A DNA stretch of 64,000 nt from contig NZ_NUNF01000058.1 in assembly GCF_002585305.1 (NCBI RefSeq), positions 54,795 to 118,794 of the forward strand, in the 5' to 3' direction. The position numbers were made by a program, and so were the translations under genes. Positions 47,826 to 57,120 of the stretch are shown in pieces. Source of the DNA: Bacillus sp. AFS037270. GTDB taxonomy: Bacteria > Bacillota > Bacilli > Bacillales_B > DSM-18226. The notes below the pieces were generated by a model. The model made no database searches and had not been told where the DNA came from. It saw only the letters and a list, made by a program, of their open reading frames with translations. How positions within the stretch are numbered: position 1 is the first letter of the stretch; every line of letters begins with the position of its first letter.

Positions 47826-48868
47826 TTTAAATCAGAATTAAGAGGCTTCATCCACAACAATATAAAAAAGGTCATGCAGATATACCCGAACAAGGGGTAT
47901 AAATAGGATAATAGCGTACCATAGTTCACAAGACTTACCAGATAGGACACCAGAAAAATAGCTGTTACCGAAATAATTGTAGGAATCGATAAATATTGCT
48001 TCATTTGACGGTCAAGCCCGAAGACATTGCCAATCACCGAAGTGAAAATTTCACCATATATGACAAGAACAAAAATCCAATACAGGAACGGTGCAAGTTT
48101 TTTCATAACAATCGCCATTGGAATATTGTACTGTTCTAAATTGGGCAGCATGATTAAGGTGAAATGACTCGCTGTTAATATTAATGTTAATGCAGCACCT
48201 CCGAGAATCCCACCCCATTTAATCGTCCAATCATCTTTTACCTCTGTCGCAATCGGTACTAAAACCGCCTGGGCTAAACCAAGATTCAATGCAACATAAG
48301 AAAAAGGCGCTACTACACTTTTCCAGCCATCCTCTGCATGGGGTATAAATAATAATTGATCCATAAAATTCGGCATCTGTACCGAGAAAATCATAAGGAT
48401 TACACTAAAACTAATCATTAATGGCACTACAAATGTATTCACAGCAAAAAGCCCTTTTGTCCCCACTAACATCACAAGAATCGAAAGAATGATGGTTAGA
48501 AAAACACCGATGTTCTTCGATAGACCGAGTTGTTCTTCAAATACTGCCCCAGCTCCAGAAAGCATCACAGCGCTAACGCCAAGAAGCATAAATAGCATAA
48601 ATATATTGATAATTCGGCTTGGCCATTTACCGAATAAATAAACATTAAACTCTTGGTACGATTTTGCATCTATATAGGCGGCCATCCTCATAAGTTTTGA
48701 ACCCAATATGATAAAGAGATAACCGCTCATTATTATACTGATTAGACCGAAGAAACCAAATCGTGAGAAAAACTCAACAATTTCTTTTCCTGTTGCAAAT
48801 CCGGCCCCTACTACAGTTCCCACATAAACTGCAGCAATTTGAAAAGCTTGAGTCCAACTCTTCTTCAC
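47819..48868 (-). CDS. ykvI: YkvI-type membrane transporter
   Basis: 349 residues with about ten hydrophobic helices. VGAGFATGKEIVEFFSRFG near residue 20 and the later LYPLFGYIC are typical of YkvI family membrane proteins, distantly like LeuT/APC-fold transporters. Substrate unknown. Same neighbour of clpE as in B. subtilis (clpE-ykvI). Confidence 0.87.
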   Translation of the reverse strand: MKKSWTQAFQIAAVYVGTVVGAGFATGKEIVEFFSRFGFFGLISIIMSGYLFIILGSKLMRMAAYIDAKSYQEFNVYLFGKWPSRIINIFMLFMLLGVSAVMLSGAGAVFEEQLGLSKNIGVFLTIILSILVMLVGTKGLFAVNTFVVPLMISFSVILMIFSVQMPNFMDQLLFIPHAEDGWKSVVAPFSYVALNLGLAQAVLVPIATEVKDDWTIKWGGILGGAALTLILTASHFTLIMLPNLEQYNIPMAIVMKKLAPFLYWIFVLVIYGEIFTSVIGNVFGLDRQMKQYLSIPTIISVTAIFLVSYLVSLVNYGTLLSYLYPLFGYICMTFFILLWMKPLNSDLKK

Positions 48869-48960
48869 CTCATCTCCCCCTTATCATCAATATATGTGAG
48901 AAGGGACAAACAAAGACGAGCTTTTTTTCCTAATGGAAATGATTTCTTTAAACAAACTAC

Positions 48961-48989
48961 TTGAAAGTCAGAAAAGGTCAGAGTATACT
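48961..48989 (+). promoter_or_regulatory. clpE sigma-A promoter
   Basis: TTGAAA, 17-base spacer, TATACT. A degenerate CtsR site fills the spacer. Confidence 0.85.
48966..48982 (+). promoter_or_regulatory. Degenerate CtsR operator in clpE promoter spacer
   Basis: AGTCAGA-AAA-GGTCAGA: two heptads in the CtsR layout RGTCAAA-NAN-RGTCAAA, each with one change (A to G). Confidence 0.6.
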
Positions 48990-48999
48990 ATGGTCATAA

Positions 49000-49016
49000 G
49001 GTCAAAGATAGTCAAA
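49000..49016 (+). promoter_or_regulatory. CtsR operator of clpE
   Basis: GGTCAAA-GAT-AGTCAAA matches the CtsR consensus RGTCAAANANRGTCAAA at all positions. It lies just after the predicted start site, and a further GTCAAA abuts it (49017-49022). Confidence 0.9.
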
Positions 49017-49062
49017 GTCAAATTAATGATAAATTTTATAGATAGTAGGAGGTTATTTGCTT

Positions 49063-51219
49063 ATGCTTTGTCAACAATGCCATCAAAATCAGGCCAATGT
49101 ACAATTAAGTTTGAATATTAATGGACAACGTAAGGAAATGAAACTCTGCCACGAATGCTACGCAAAAGAAAAGCAATCTCTAGGTGCAGGATTTGGTTCA
49201 AACATGAATTCATTTCCTAACTTCCCATTTGATAACTTTTTTATCGCAAAAGGATTCCCACAAGCTGAAGAGACGATGGATCACTCAATAACTGCTGGGA
49301 ATAGGCACAATGCCCATAACGGTTTTATTGATCAGTTTGGACGAAACCTTAACACAATGGCAAAGGCAGGTTTAATTGACCCTGTCATTGGTCGTGATGA
49401 AGAAATTAAACGTGTAATTGAAATTTTAAATAGAAGAAATAAAAATAATCCAGTCTTAATTGGTGAGCCTGGTGTCGGAAAAACGGCCATTGCTGAAGGT
49501 CTTGCGTTGAAAATTGCCAGCGGAGATGTTCCTGGCAAATTACGCAATAAAGAGGTTTACTTATTAGATGTTGCCTCACTTGTCGCAAATACCGGTATCC
49601 GTGGTCAATTTGAAGAAAGAATGAAACAGTTAATTTCAGAATTACAGGAACGAAAAAATATTATTCTCTTTATTGATGAGATTCACTTACTTGTTGGAGC
49701 CGGATCGGCTGAAGGTTCAATGGATGCAGGGAATATTTTAAAACCAGCCCTTGCCAGAGGCGAGTTACAGGTTGTCGGTGCTACAACTTTAAAAGAGTAC
49801 CGACAAATTGAAAAGGACTCTGCCCTAGAACGCCGGTTCCAGCCAGTTCATGTTCTTGAGCCGACTCCAGAAGCAGCAATTGAAATTTTAAAAGGTATAC
49901 AAAAGAAATATGAAGACTATCACGAGGTCACTTATTCTGAAGAAGCTCTTCACGCTTGTGTACAGTTATCACAACGCTATATACAAGACCGCTTCTTACC
50001 TGATAAGGCCATTGATCTGCTTGACGAAGCTGGTTCTAAATTAAATCTAACTTCGGATTACAAAAACACTGAACAAGTTGAAAAACGATTAAAAGAGATT
50101 GCTCTTGAAAAAGAAGAAGCACTTAAAAATGAACATTATGAAAAGGCAGCCCTACTCCGAGATGAGGAAGCAAAACTAGAAAAAGCAGTAAATGCCGACT
50201 CAACTGGAACTAGACCGGTTGTTACAGTTTCTGATATTCAAAAAATCATTGAAGAAAAAACAAAAATTCCAGTCGGTAAACTCCAGCAAGACGAACAGCT
50301 GAAGATGCGTGAATTAGAAGCTAACCTTAATAAAAAGGTAATCGGTCAAGATAAAGCCGTGAAAAAAGTAGCTAAGGCAATTAGACGCAGCCGTGCGGGC
50401 TTAAAATCAAAACATCGTCCGATTGGTTCCTTCCTATTCGTAGGTCCTACTGGGGTAGGTAAAACCGAGCTGACAAAAACGCTGGCCGAAGAATTATTTG
50501 GCAGCAAGGATTCGATGATCCGTCTCGATATGAGCGAGTATATCGAAAAACACAGTGTCTCTAAATTAATTGGTTCTCCTCCAGGCTATGTCGGCCACGA
50601 TGAGGCAGGACAATTAACGGAGAAAGTCCGCAGGAATCCATATAGCATCATTTTATTAGATGAAATTGAAAAAGCACATCCAGATGTTCAGCATATGTTC
50701 CTGCAAATTCTTGAAGACGGCCGTCTAACCGACAGCCAAGGTAGAGTGGTAAGCTTTAAAGACACCGTTATTATTATGACAAGTAACGCGGGCGTAGGTC
50801 ATAAAACTATCCACGTAGGTTTTGGAGCCAGCGATGCAATTGAAGAGGCAGGCATCCTTGACTCACTTGGCAGCTTCTTTAAGCCGGAATTCCTAAACCG
50901 TTTCGACAGCATTATCGAGTTTAACTCCCTTGATAAGGAACATATCTTGTCAATTGTCGATTTAATGGTCCACGAATTACAGGAAACATTAAAGGAAAAA
51001 AACATTGAATTCAGCATTAAAAAAGAGGCTAAAGATAAATTAGCTGAACTCGGATATCATCCAGCGTTTGGTGCACGTCCGCTCCGCAGGGTCATCCAAG
51101 AACAGCTCGAAGATAAAATTGCTGACTTTATCTTAGAAGATCCTGATACTAAAAAATTAGTCTCTGTTCTAGATAATGGTGAACTAAGGGTTGTTTCTGA
51201 AGCTGTTTCAGTTAACTAA
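49063..51219 (+). CDS. clpE: ClpE, AAA+ Clp ATPase with zinc finger
   Basis: 718-residue Hsp100 unfoldase that partners ClpP and relieves CtsR repression during heat stress. N-terminal zinc finger (CQQC at 3-6 and CHEC near 32), AAA1 with GEPGVGKT and DEIH, a short coiled linker with UVR-like [25 protein letters not shown]2 with [14 protein letters not shown] lies ten bases before the ATG at 49063; the track-open TTG upstream is too close. CtsR sites overlap the promoter. Confidence 0.97.
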   Translation: MLCQQCHQNQANVQLSLNINGQRKEMKLCHECYAKEKQSLGAGFGSNMNSFPNFPFDNFFIAKGFPQAEETMDHSITAGNRHNAHNGFIDQFGRNLNTMAKAGLIDPVIGRDEEIKRVIEILNRRNKNNPVLIGEPGVGKTAIAEGLALKIASGDVPGKLRNKEVYLLDVASLVANTGIRGQFEERMKQLISELQERKNIILFIDEIHLLVGAGSAEGSMDAGNILKPALARGELQVVGATTLKEYRQIEKDSALERRFQPVHVLEPTPEAAIEILKGIQKKYEDYHEVTYSEEALHACVQLSQRYIQDRFLPDKAIDLLDEAGSKLNLTSDYKNTEQVEKRLKEIALEKEEALKNEHYEKAALLRDEEAKLEKAVNADSTGTRPVVTVSDIQKIIEEKTKIPVGKLQQDEQLKMRELEANLNKKVIGQDKAVKKVAKAIRRSRAGLKSKHRPIGSFLFVGPTGVGKTELTKTLAEELFGSKDSMIRLDMSEYIEKHSVSKLIGSPPGYVGHDEAGQLTEKVRRNPYSIILLDEIEKAHPDVQHMFLQILEDGRLTDSQGRVVSFKDTVIIMTSNAGVGHKTIHVGFGASDAIEEAGILDSLGSFFKPEFLNRFDSIIEFNSLDKEHILSIVDLMVHELQETLKEKNIEFSIKKEAKDKLAELGYHPAFGARPLRRVIQEQLEDKIADFILEDPDTKKLVSVLDNGELRVVSEAVSVN

Positions 51220-51223
51220 TACT

Positions 51224-51255
51224 AAAAAGCGAAGCCACTCCCGGCTTCGCTTTTT
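51224..51255. terminator. Bidirectional terminator between clpE and oligopeptidase
   Basis: Thirteen-base stem AAAAAGCGAAGCC with complement, six-base loop, T-run and A-run on either side. Confidence 0.9.
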
Positions 51256-51257
51256 AT

Positions 51258-52952
51258 TTATAATTTTTGATCCTCTACTGAAGTTAACCATTCATCGATG
51301 ACGCCAACAACGGACTCAACACATCCATCTTCAAATGGCGAGATTAGGTTGGCTGCTTCAACAAGTTTTGTGAAAGATAGACTGCCGCCAAGATTACAAA
51401 GCTTTACATAATCTGCCCATGCCTCTTCCCTGTTTTCTATTGAACGCTTCCAGAATTGGAAGGCACAAATTTGTGCAAGCGTATAGTCAATATAATAGAA
51501 TGGTGAATTATAAATATGACCTTGTCGCTGCCAAAAGCCGCCGTTTTCAAGGTAGACATTTCCATCATAATCTTTATGTGGTAAATATTTCTTCTCAATT
51601 TCCCGCCATTGACGTTTCCGTTCCGCAGGTGTTGCAGCAGGATTTTCATAGACCCAGTGTTGGAACTCATCTACAGAAACCCCATAAGGAAGGAATAACA
51701 AGGCCCCGCTTAGGTGAGTAAACTTATATTTGTCGGTATCTTCATTAAAGAATAATTCCATCCATGGCCATGTAAAAAATTCCATACTCATTGAATGAAT
51801 TTCAGCTGATTCATAGGTTGGCCAGTAGTATTCTGGTATCTCAAAATGACGGCTTGAATATACCTGGAATGCGTGGCCTGCTTCATGTGTTAGGACATCA
51901 ATATCACCGGATGTACCGTTAAAATTTGAAAATATAAAGGGAGCCTTATAATTCTCAATAAATGTACAATAGCCTCCGCCGGCTTTTCCTTTCTTGGCAA
52001 CTAGATCCATTAAATTATTTTCTTGCAAATAGCTAAAGAAAACCCCAGTTTCTTTAGAAAGGTCTTCGTACATTTTTTGTCCATTTCCAATAATCCATTT
52101 CGGATCACCTTTTGGAACAGCATTTCCTGATTGAAAATTAAAACCCTCGTCATAATATTTTAATTGGTCGACACCTATTCTTGCTTGTTGCCGTTCTTTT
52201 AATTTAGTAGCTATCGGTACAATAAAATCTTTCACCTGATCACGGAAGTTTGCCACCATTTCTGCATCATAATCGGTTCTCATCATTCGATAATAAGCAA
52301 GTTCTACAAAGTTTTTAAACCCTAATCTTTGGGCAATCTCTGTTCTTACTTTGACCAAATCATCATAAATTCGGTCTAGCTGCTCTTCATGTTCCGCAAA
52401 AAATCCAAATTTCGCTTCACTTGCTTTTTTTCGCATGTCACGATCCTTAGATTCAGTGAATGGGTCTAGTTGGGCAAGTGCTCTTTCCTCACCTTCAAAA
52501 TGAATCTTAGCTGAGGCGAGCAATTTTGTATATTCAGTAGACAAACGGTTTTCCTTTTGTAGTAATGAAACAATTTCAGGTTTAAACGTTTTTAATTGTC
52601 CTTCAGCTAGGGCAAAAAGTTGGGCTCCCCACTTTTTTTCTAACTCCAGGCGAAACTTCGAGTCAACCAATGCTTGGTAGTACTTTGTCACTAAGCCTTC
52701 CACTTCAGGCTGTATTTCGTCCATATAATCTTGTTCTTCCTTATAAAATTCATCATTGGTGTCAATAGAGTGGCGGATATAACAAAGATTAAACATTGTG
52801 CCTAAATCATTTCTCAATTGATTAATTTCTTCCATAAACCGGCTTTGTGCCTCGACTGTATCTGCATGTTTAAAGCCTTCCAATACCTTATCAAACTTGG
52901 CCGTAACTTCGTCTAAATTTGGTCTTACATATGTATAATTTTCAAAGCTCAT
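51258..52952 (-). CDS. M3-family oligoendopeptidase (PepF-like)
   Basis: 564-residue cytosolic zinc metallopeptidase that cuts short peptides. The zinc motif HEAGH is in DVLTHEAGHAFQVY near residue 352, with a glutamate ligand in the following YESAEIHSMSMEF region. It matches M3 oligoendopeptidases of 560-600 residues. Converges on clpE. Confidence 0.92.
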   Translation of the reverse strand: MSFENYTYVRPNLDEVTAKFDKVLEGFKHADTVEAQSRFMEEINQLRNDLGTMFNLCYIRHSIDTNDEFYKEEQDYMDEIQPEVEGLVTKYYQALVDSKFRLELEKKWGAQLFALAEGQLKTFKPEIVSLLQKENRLSTEYTKLLASAKIHFEGEERALAQLDPFTESKDRDMRKKASEAKFGFFAEHEEQLDRIYDDLVKVRTEIAQRLGFKNFVELAYYRMMRTDYDAEMVANFRDQVKDFIVPIATKLKERQQARIGVDQLKYYDEGFNFQSGNAVPKGDPKWIIGNGQKMYEDLSKETGVFFSYLQENNLMDLVAKKGKAGGGYCTFIENYKAPFIFSNFNGTSGDIDVLTHEAGHAFQVYSSRHFEIPEYYWPTYESAEIHSMSMEFFTWPWMELFFNEDTDKYKFTHLSGALLFLPYGVSVDEFQHWVYENPAATPAERKRQWREIEKKYLPHKDYDGNVYLENGGFWQRQGHIYNSPFYYIDYTLAQICAFQFWKRSIENREEAWADYVKLCNLGGSLSFTKLVEAANLISPFEDGCVESVVGVIDEWLTSVEDQKL

Positions 52953-53024
52953 TTCATAAACCCCTTTCCAGTTGTTTCAATTCTTTCCATTCGACACTAT
53001 TAATAATATTCCTCCAATAAAAAA

Positions 53025-53045
53025 AATACGACCAATGGCCGTATT
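53025..53045 (-). terminator. Terminator after the MarR-family gene
   Basis: Minus strand AATACGGCC/GGTCGTATT stem (one G-T) with ATT loop and eight T. Confidence 0.85.
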
Positions 53046-53484
53046 AAAACTTACCTGCGGGAATTCCTACTTTTTTCAGTAGCTCTATAGCAGTTGTTTT
53101 CTCAGATTCAGAAAGTCTTGAAATAAGTGTATCAATTTGTTTTGCATGTTCAGGAAAAATCTCTTCAATAAATGATTTTCCTTGCTCTGTGATTTGAGCA
53201 TATGTTACCCTACGGTCATTCGGACAGGCAATTCTTCTTAGAAGTTCTTTTTGTTCGAGTTTGTCGACTACATAGGTTATACTGCCACTAGCAAGAAGTA
53301 TTTTTCCGCCAATTTGTTGCATTGGCTGATCACCTTTATGATAAAGAAGCTCTAACACCGCAAATTCGGTTGGATTCAAGCCGTTTGCCTGAATAGCTTT
53401 ATTTACACGTTCATTAATCGCTTTATATGCTCTAGAGAGGACTATAAATAATTTTAATGACTTTTCAACTGATTCGTTTTCCAT
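53044..53484 (-). CDS. mhqR: MhqR-like MarR-family repressor
   Basis: 146 residues. The winged-HTH segment reads NPTEFAVLELLYHKGDQPMQQIGGKILLASGSITYVVDKLEQKELL. The protein closely resembles B. subtilis MhqR (YkvE), a quinone- and catechol-responsive repressor that lacks a conserved redox Cys. It is divergent from an Fsr-like exporter. Assigning the same ligands is inference. Confidence 0.8.
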   Translation of the reverse strand: MENESVEKSLKLFIVLSRAYKAINERVNKAIQANGLNPTEFAVLELLYHKGDQPMQQIGGKILLASGSITYVVDKLEQKELLRRIACPNDRRVTYAQITEQGKSFIEEIFPEHAKQIDTLISRLSESEKTTAIELLKKVGIPAGKF

Positions 53485-53540
53485 AAGAAACTCATCCTTT
53501 TAATTTTTGATAAGATTGGGTAAGAGTGCATCCAATAAAT

Positions 53541-53558
53541 TATCTTGATTTCAAAATT
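53541..53558. promoter_or_regulatory. Candidate MhqR operator
   Basis: TATCTTGATTTCAAAATT agrees at 13 of 18 positions with the MhqR palindrome TATCTCGAATTCGAGATA as I recall it. It lies between the repressor and the divergent exporter. Confidence 0.3.
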
Positions 53559-53715
53559 AATTATAAAAAATTTTTTAGCCTATGTCAAACTCTCCCCTGT
53601 ATCATCTTTTCTAAAATATTATTAATTTTTAATTTCGAAAATAGAAATAATTGTTTTTTATTTTAGTAAATAAGTAGTAAGATAGGGAAAACAATACAAA
53701 TAAAGAAGGGATTAT

Positions 53716-54951
53716 ATGAGTCAACCAGTTGCTTTATCTGCAAAGGCTTCAAAAGCCTCGGAATCAACCATGTTTAAAATTCTGTTTATTATCGGCCTCT
53801 GCCACCTATTAAATGATGCCATTCAAGCAGTTGTACCTGCAATGTTCCCCATATTAGAAAAGTCAATGGGATTAAGTTTTACCCAGTTAGGTATTATAGC
53901 CTTTTCTTTAAATATGGTTTCGTCAGTTATGCAGCCAGTCGTCGGTTTTTATACAGACAAAAAGCCCATGCCCTTTGCTCTGCCAATCGGTCTAACTTTT
54001 ACTTTATTCGGTATCCTTGGATTAGGATTTGCGGGGAATTTTGGACTTATTGTCCTGTCCGTCATTTTCATAGGACTTGGCTCAGCCGTGTTCCATCCTG
54101 AAGGTTCCCGGGTCGCTTATATGGCTGCAGGAAGCAGACGAGGGCTCGCACAATCTATTTATCAAGTTGGGGGTAATACTGGTCAGGCATTGGCACCGGT
54201 GATTACAGCACTAGTATTGGTTCCCCTCGGGCAAATTGGCGCATCTTGGTTTACCATAGTGGCTGCAATTGCGGTGATCTTACTCATTTATATCGCAAAC
54301 TGGTATCAACAAAGATTGCTAGATGCTCCGAGAGTAAAGAAAAAGGATTTAAATAAAGAAAAAAGCCAGGGCTTGTCACGAGAAGTTAAAAACACATTGG
54401 CATTAATTTTGTTGTTAATCTTTGCAAGAACTTGGTATACTTCCGGAATTACGAACTTCTATACCTTCTATGCTATCAAAGAATATGCTTTATCCATTAA
54501 GGAATCTCAAGTATTTTTATTTGCATTCTTAGTAGCAGGTGCGATTGGGACTTTTTTTGGCGGCCCGCTATCAGATCGTTTCGGAAAGAAAAACATCATT
54601 TCCTTTTCCATGTTAGCGACTGTTCCTTTTTCGATTTTGATTCCGCATGTACCGCCAACATTAGCATTTTTCTTCCTTATTCTTACAGGATTTATCCTAA
54701 TGACAAGTTTTTCGGTTACGGTTGTGTATGCCCAGGAGTTAGTTCCAGGCAAGATTGGTACGATGTCCGGTTTAACTGTGGGTCTTGCGTTTGGAATGGG
54801 AGCCATAGGCTCCGTAGGACTTGGATCGATTGCCGACTGGGTTGGCTTGCAGTCCATGATAACTTGGTTGGGCGTCCTTCCATTATTGGGGTTAATCTCC
54901 TTCCTGCTCCCAAGTGATCAAAAGGTTTGGGAATGGAATCAACGAGGATGA
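53716..54951 (+). CDS. Fsr-like MFS exporter
   Basis: 411 residues with about 12 membrane helices. The start IIGLCHLLNDAIQAVVPAMFPILEKSMGLSF, the motif FHPEGSRVAY near residue 133 and the GPLSDRFGKK A-motif place it in the fosmidomycin-resistance (Fsr) group of MFS. It may export phosphonates or phenolic compounds; not determinable here. AGAAGGG precedes the ATG. The divergent MhqR-like repressor is a likely regulator. Confidence 0.85.
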   Translation: MSQPVALSAKASKASESTMFKILFIIGLCHLLNDAIQAVVPAMFPILEKSMGLSFTQLGIIAFSLNMVSSVMQPVVGFYTDKKPMPFALPIGLTFTLFGILGLGFAGNFGLIVLSVIFIGLGSAVFHPEGSRVAYMAAGSRRGLAQSIYQVGGNTGQALAPVITALVLVPLGQIGASWFTIVAAIAVILLIYIANWYQQRLLDAPRVKKKDLNKEKSQGLSREVKNTLALILLLIFARTWYTSGITNFYTFYAIKEYALSIKESQVFLFAFLVAGAIGTFFGGPLSDRFGKKNIISFSMLATVPFSILIPHVPPTLAFFFLILTGFILMTSFSVTVVYAQELVPGKIGTMSGLTVGLAFGMGAIGSVGLGSIADWVGLQSMITWLGVLPLLGLISFLLPSDQKVWEWNQRG

Positions 54952-54980
54952 TGTGATGGGGTTCCAATCCCCAAAAATAG

Positions 54981-55007
54981 AAAAGGATGGGCACTGCCCA
55001 TCCTTTT
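54981..55007. terminator. Bidirectional terminator between Fsr-like and hemerythrin genes
   Basis: Twelve-base stem AAAAGGATGGGC with complement, three-base loop, T-rich on the plus side. Confidence 0.85.
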
Positions 55008-55008
55008 A

Positions 55009-55530
55009 TTAAATCTCTTTGATCTTCTGTAATAATTCAGCCTTTTCCACATCGGAAAGCATTCTTTCAGCCATTGGAAATAATACATTTTCTTCCTTGT
55101 TAAAGTGATCAGTTAAGATAAAATATGCATTTTGAACTAATTCAGCTAGTTTCTTCTTTTCATCAGTTGTCGATTCCCCAACTTCTGCTTGATCAAGAAA
55201 GGCACCAATATTTGATTTTGCCTGATCATGTTCATACTCCATTACAGCTATTGGCCCAGAAGTAGTACCAATATAAGCTCCCATCATGGGAAATAGAACA
55301 CCCTCTTCTCTTTCAGAATGTGGATCTAATTCACCCTTAAACTCTTTGACCTTTATGATTAATTCATGAAAATTTTCTTCCATATCAATTCCTTGATCAA
55401 TTTTTTGTGTTAAACTATACAATCCATCCATTTTCTCTCTCAATGGAGGATGTTCACTTTTTAAACGGGCAAGACCTTCGCTTAACTCTCCCTGAACCGT
55501 ACCGCCAAAACCACTCATGCAGCTGCTCAT
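55009..55530 (-). CDS. Hemerythrin-domain protein
   Basis: 173 residues. The diiron ligands of a hemerythrin four-helix bundle are visible: KSEHPPLREK, HELII, HSEREEGVLFP (His-x3-Glu), EYEHDQAK and DHFNKEENVLFP. Similar proteins bind O2 or NO and act near anaerobic respiration genes. AAGGG lies about nine bases before the ATG at 55530. The upstream Fnr-type box at -42 suggests anaerobic induction. Confidence 0.88.
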   Translation of the reverse strand: MSSCMSGFGGTVQGELSEGLARLKSEHPPLREKMDGLYSLTQKIDQGIDMEENFHELIIKVKEFKGELDPHSEREEGVLFPMMGAYIGTTSGPIAVMEYEHDQAKSNIGAFLDQAEVGESTTDEKKKLAELVQNAYFILTDHFNKEENVLFPMAERMLSDVEKAELLQKIKEI

Positions 55531-55561
55531 TTCCATTCACCCTTATTTTTTCTGTGAGTTC

Positions 55562-55604
55562 AGTATATTAACAACTGATTGAGAATGTAGTGATACAGGT
55601 CACT
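55562..55604 (-). promoter_or_regulatory. Fnr-type box and promoter of the hemerythrin gene
   Basis: The box AGTGA-N6-TCACT (55589-55604) matches the Bacillus Fnr consensus TGTGA-N6-TCACT at nine of ten half-site bases in one orientation. The minus-strand -10 TATACT (55562-55567) sits so that the box centre is about -41.5 from the expected start, the usual place for class II activation. Confidence 0.6.
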
Positions 55605-55753
55605 TTTTACAAAACATTTATTTACAGTAATGTGTAATTGTGATAATTTAGTGAAAACGTTATAATTTTTTGAAAAGTTTTAACAAATATCACACAAATA
55701 TGGGGGTAATGTTTCATATAATATAGATATACCTATAAGGGAGGGTAATATAG

Positions 55754-56101
55754 ATGAAAACTCCAAATTATCATGATTTTTATGAAAAGGCATTAATTCC
55801 AATCGGTATAAATGACCTGCTATCTTTACAAAAGTCCGATGCCTATTGTCCCGCTAAACCCTTTACCCATTGGCTGATTGCTGTTGAAGGAGTACAGCTG
55901 CCACAATCCAAAATTTATTATCATTGGAAAGTAAGTATCTATCCAGCTACAAACGAGGGTGATTTTAATTGGAAGGCTCCCTACTATTGTTCACCCAATA
56001 TGGAATTAATTGATTATGCAAATACATTGGCCTCCTCATTAGTTCAATCAAGTAAAAAGGATGAACTCTCCTCCGCTGCTTTATTAGAGAAAATAAGCTA
56101 A
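55754..56101 (+). CDS. Hypothetical 115-residue protein
   Basis: Soluble protein rich in aromatic residues (NYHDFYEKALIPIGINDLL, CPAKPFTHWLIAVEGVQLP, KIYYHWKVSIYPAT). No recognised family, signal peptide or membrane helix. GGGAGGG lies before the ATG. Divergent from the hemerythrin gene with a 220-base spacer. Confidence 0.65.
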   Translation: MKTPNYHDFYEKALIPIGINDLLSLQKSDAYCPAKPFTHWLIAVEGVQLPQSKIYYHWKVSIYPATNEGDFNWKAPYYCSPNMELIDYANTLASSLVQSSKKDELSSAALLEKIS

Positions 56102-56508
56102 ATCCACTTCATAGTAACCCCCTGCTTTACCTTCTTTTTGCTCCCATTTGTGAAAAAACTTACATATCGTTTCAAACGTGTAAACTCCCTTAACTTGAAT
56201 GGCAATCAGTATATAATTTCTTACTACTCAATAGTAAACGGTTTTTTATTCGTTCTTTGGGATTTTATATAATACTAACGTCCCTTAATACCCTAATACA
56301 TCCTTATTGTGTACATTAAATATATGTTACAAGTATTCCCCCTCTTATTTTATCCGGTACTCAGCCGGATATTTTTTTATGTATGTTTTACTGTCTTACC
56401 TTTCATTACGTTTGTTAATTCCTTGTAAAGGGTTCTACCAAAGCATTCTATACTCACCTTCTAATGAATAACTTGAAATGTAAATAACTCTTTAGGAGGT
56501 ATTAACCT
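56102..56508 (+). other. 407-base gap with orphan terminator
   Basis: No convincing protein gene. It holds a TATAAT box (56264-56269) with a weak -35 and, 85 bases on, a clear rho-independent terminator at 56351-56378. This would fit a small RNA of about 100 bases; the upstream gene ends 250 bases earlier, far for its own terminator. The last part carries the ribosome site of the next gene. Confidence 0.4.
56351..56378 (+). terminator. Orphan rho-independent terminator
   Basis: TATCCGG/CCGGATA seven-base stem, loop TACTCAG, followed by seven T. Confidence 0.8.
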
Positions 56509-56814
56509 ATGGCAAGTCTAAAGGATAAGTTCACTATTAATGACACTAAAGAACTCAACGCGAGGATAAATCGTGTTCTGTACCAAGTTACACATGCAAA
56601 TACAACAACAACAGTCGGTGTTACTGAACTACAATTAATTGGCGTTATTGACCACTTGTGCAAAGTTTCAGGTATGCTTTGTGACATGCTCGAGCAACAG
56701 TTGGATGGTCATATAGAAACCTTTGATCCTTATAGTTTTATAGACGGAAGATTAAGGACTGTTGAAAACGGGGTAAGCAATTTCATAAAGATTAAAAAAA
56801 TTGATGTGAATTAA
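56509..56814 (+). CDS. Hypothetical 101-residue protein
   Basis: Helical soluble protein (NDTKELNARINRVLYQVTHANTTTTVGVTELQLIGVIDHLCKVSGMLCDMLEQQ). AGGAGG lies eight bases before the ATG. No family recognised. A tandem 51-base repeat begins about 65 bases after its stop. Confidence 0.65.
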   Translation: MASLKDKFTINDTKELNARINRVLYQVTHANTTTTVGVTELQLIGVIDHLCKVSGMLCDMLEQQLDGHIETFDPYSFIDGRLRTVENGVSNFIKIKKIDVN

Positions 56815-56880
56815 TCTACCTAGGGAGCTTAAAAAGAATCTTCTTATTTCACAAACAAATATTAAAGTACTTGAGGAATG

Positions 56881-56982
56881 ATGAGGACAGATTGGTCAGG
56901 AACTGAGTCAAAGTTGACCGCATGAGCTTTCATAAGGACAGATAAACCTAGATCCGTGTCAAATTTGTCTGCATGAAAGTAG
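56881..56982. repeat. Imperfect tandem repeat of 51 bases, two units
   Basis: Units 56881-56931 and 56932-56982 share ATnAGGACAGAT, GTCAAA, TTG and GCATGA at the same offsets. Lies between the 101-residue gene and fixX. Not coding. Confidence 0.55.
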
Positions 56983-57045
56983 ATACAGCCGAACCGAGCA
57001 ACATCGAATATCATATTGAGACGTAATTAATTATTTGGAACAAAA

Positions 57046-57074
57046 AAAACGATGCTAAATTTAGCACCGTTTTT
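57046..57074. terminator. Terminator of the fixABCX operon
   Basis: Stem AAAACG-TGCTAA with TTAGCA-CGTTTT (one A/C mismatch), short loop, T-runs on both sides. Confidence 0.8.
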
Positions 57075-57120
57075 TTTCATATACCAGTAATGAGTGGTCA
57101 CAAATGTGACCCATTAGAAT

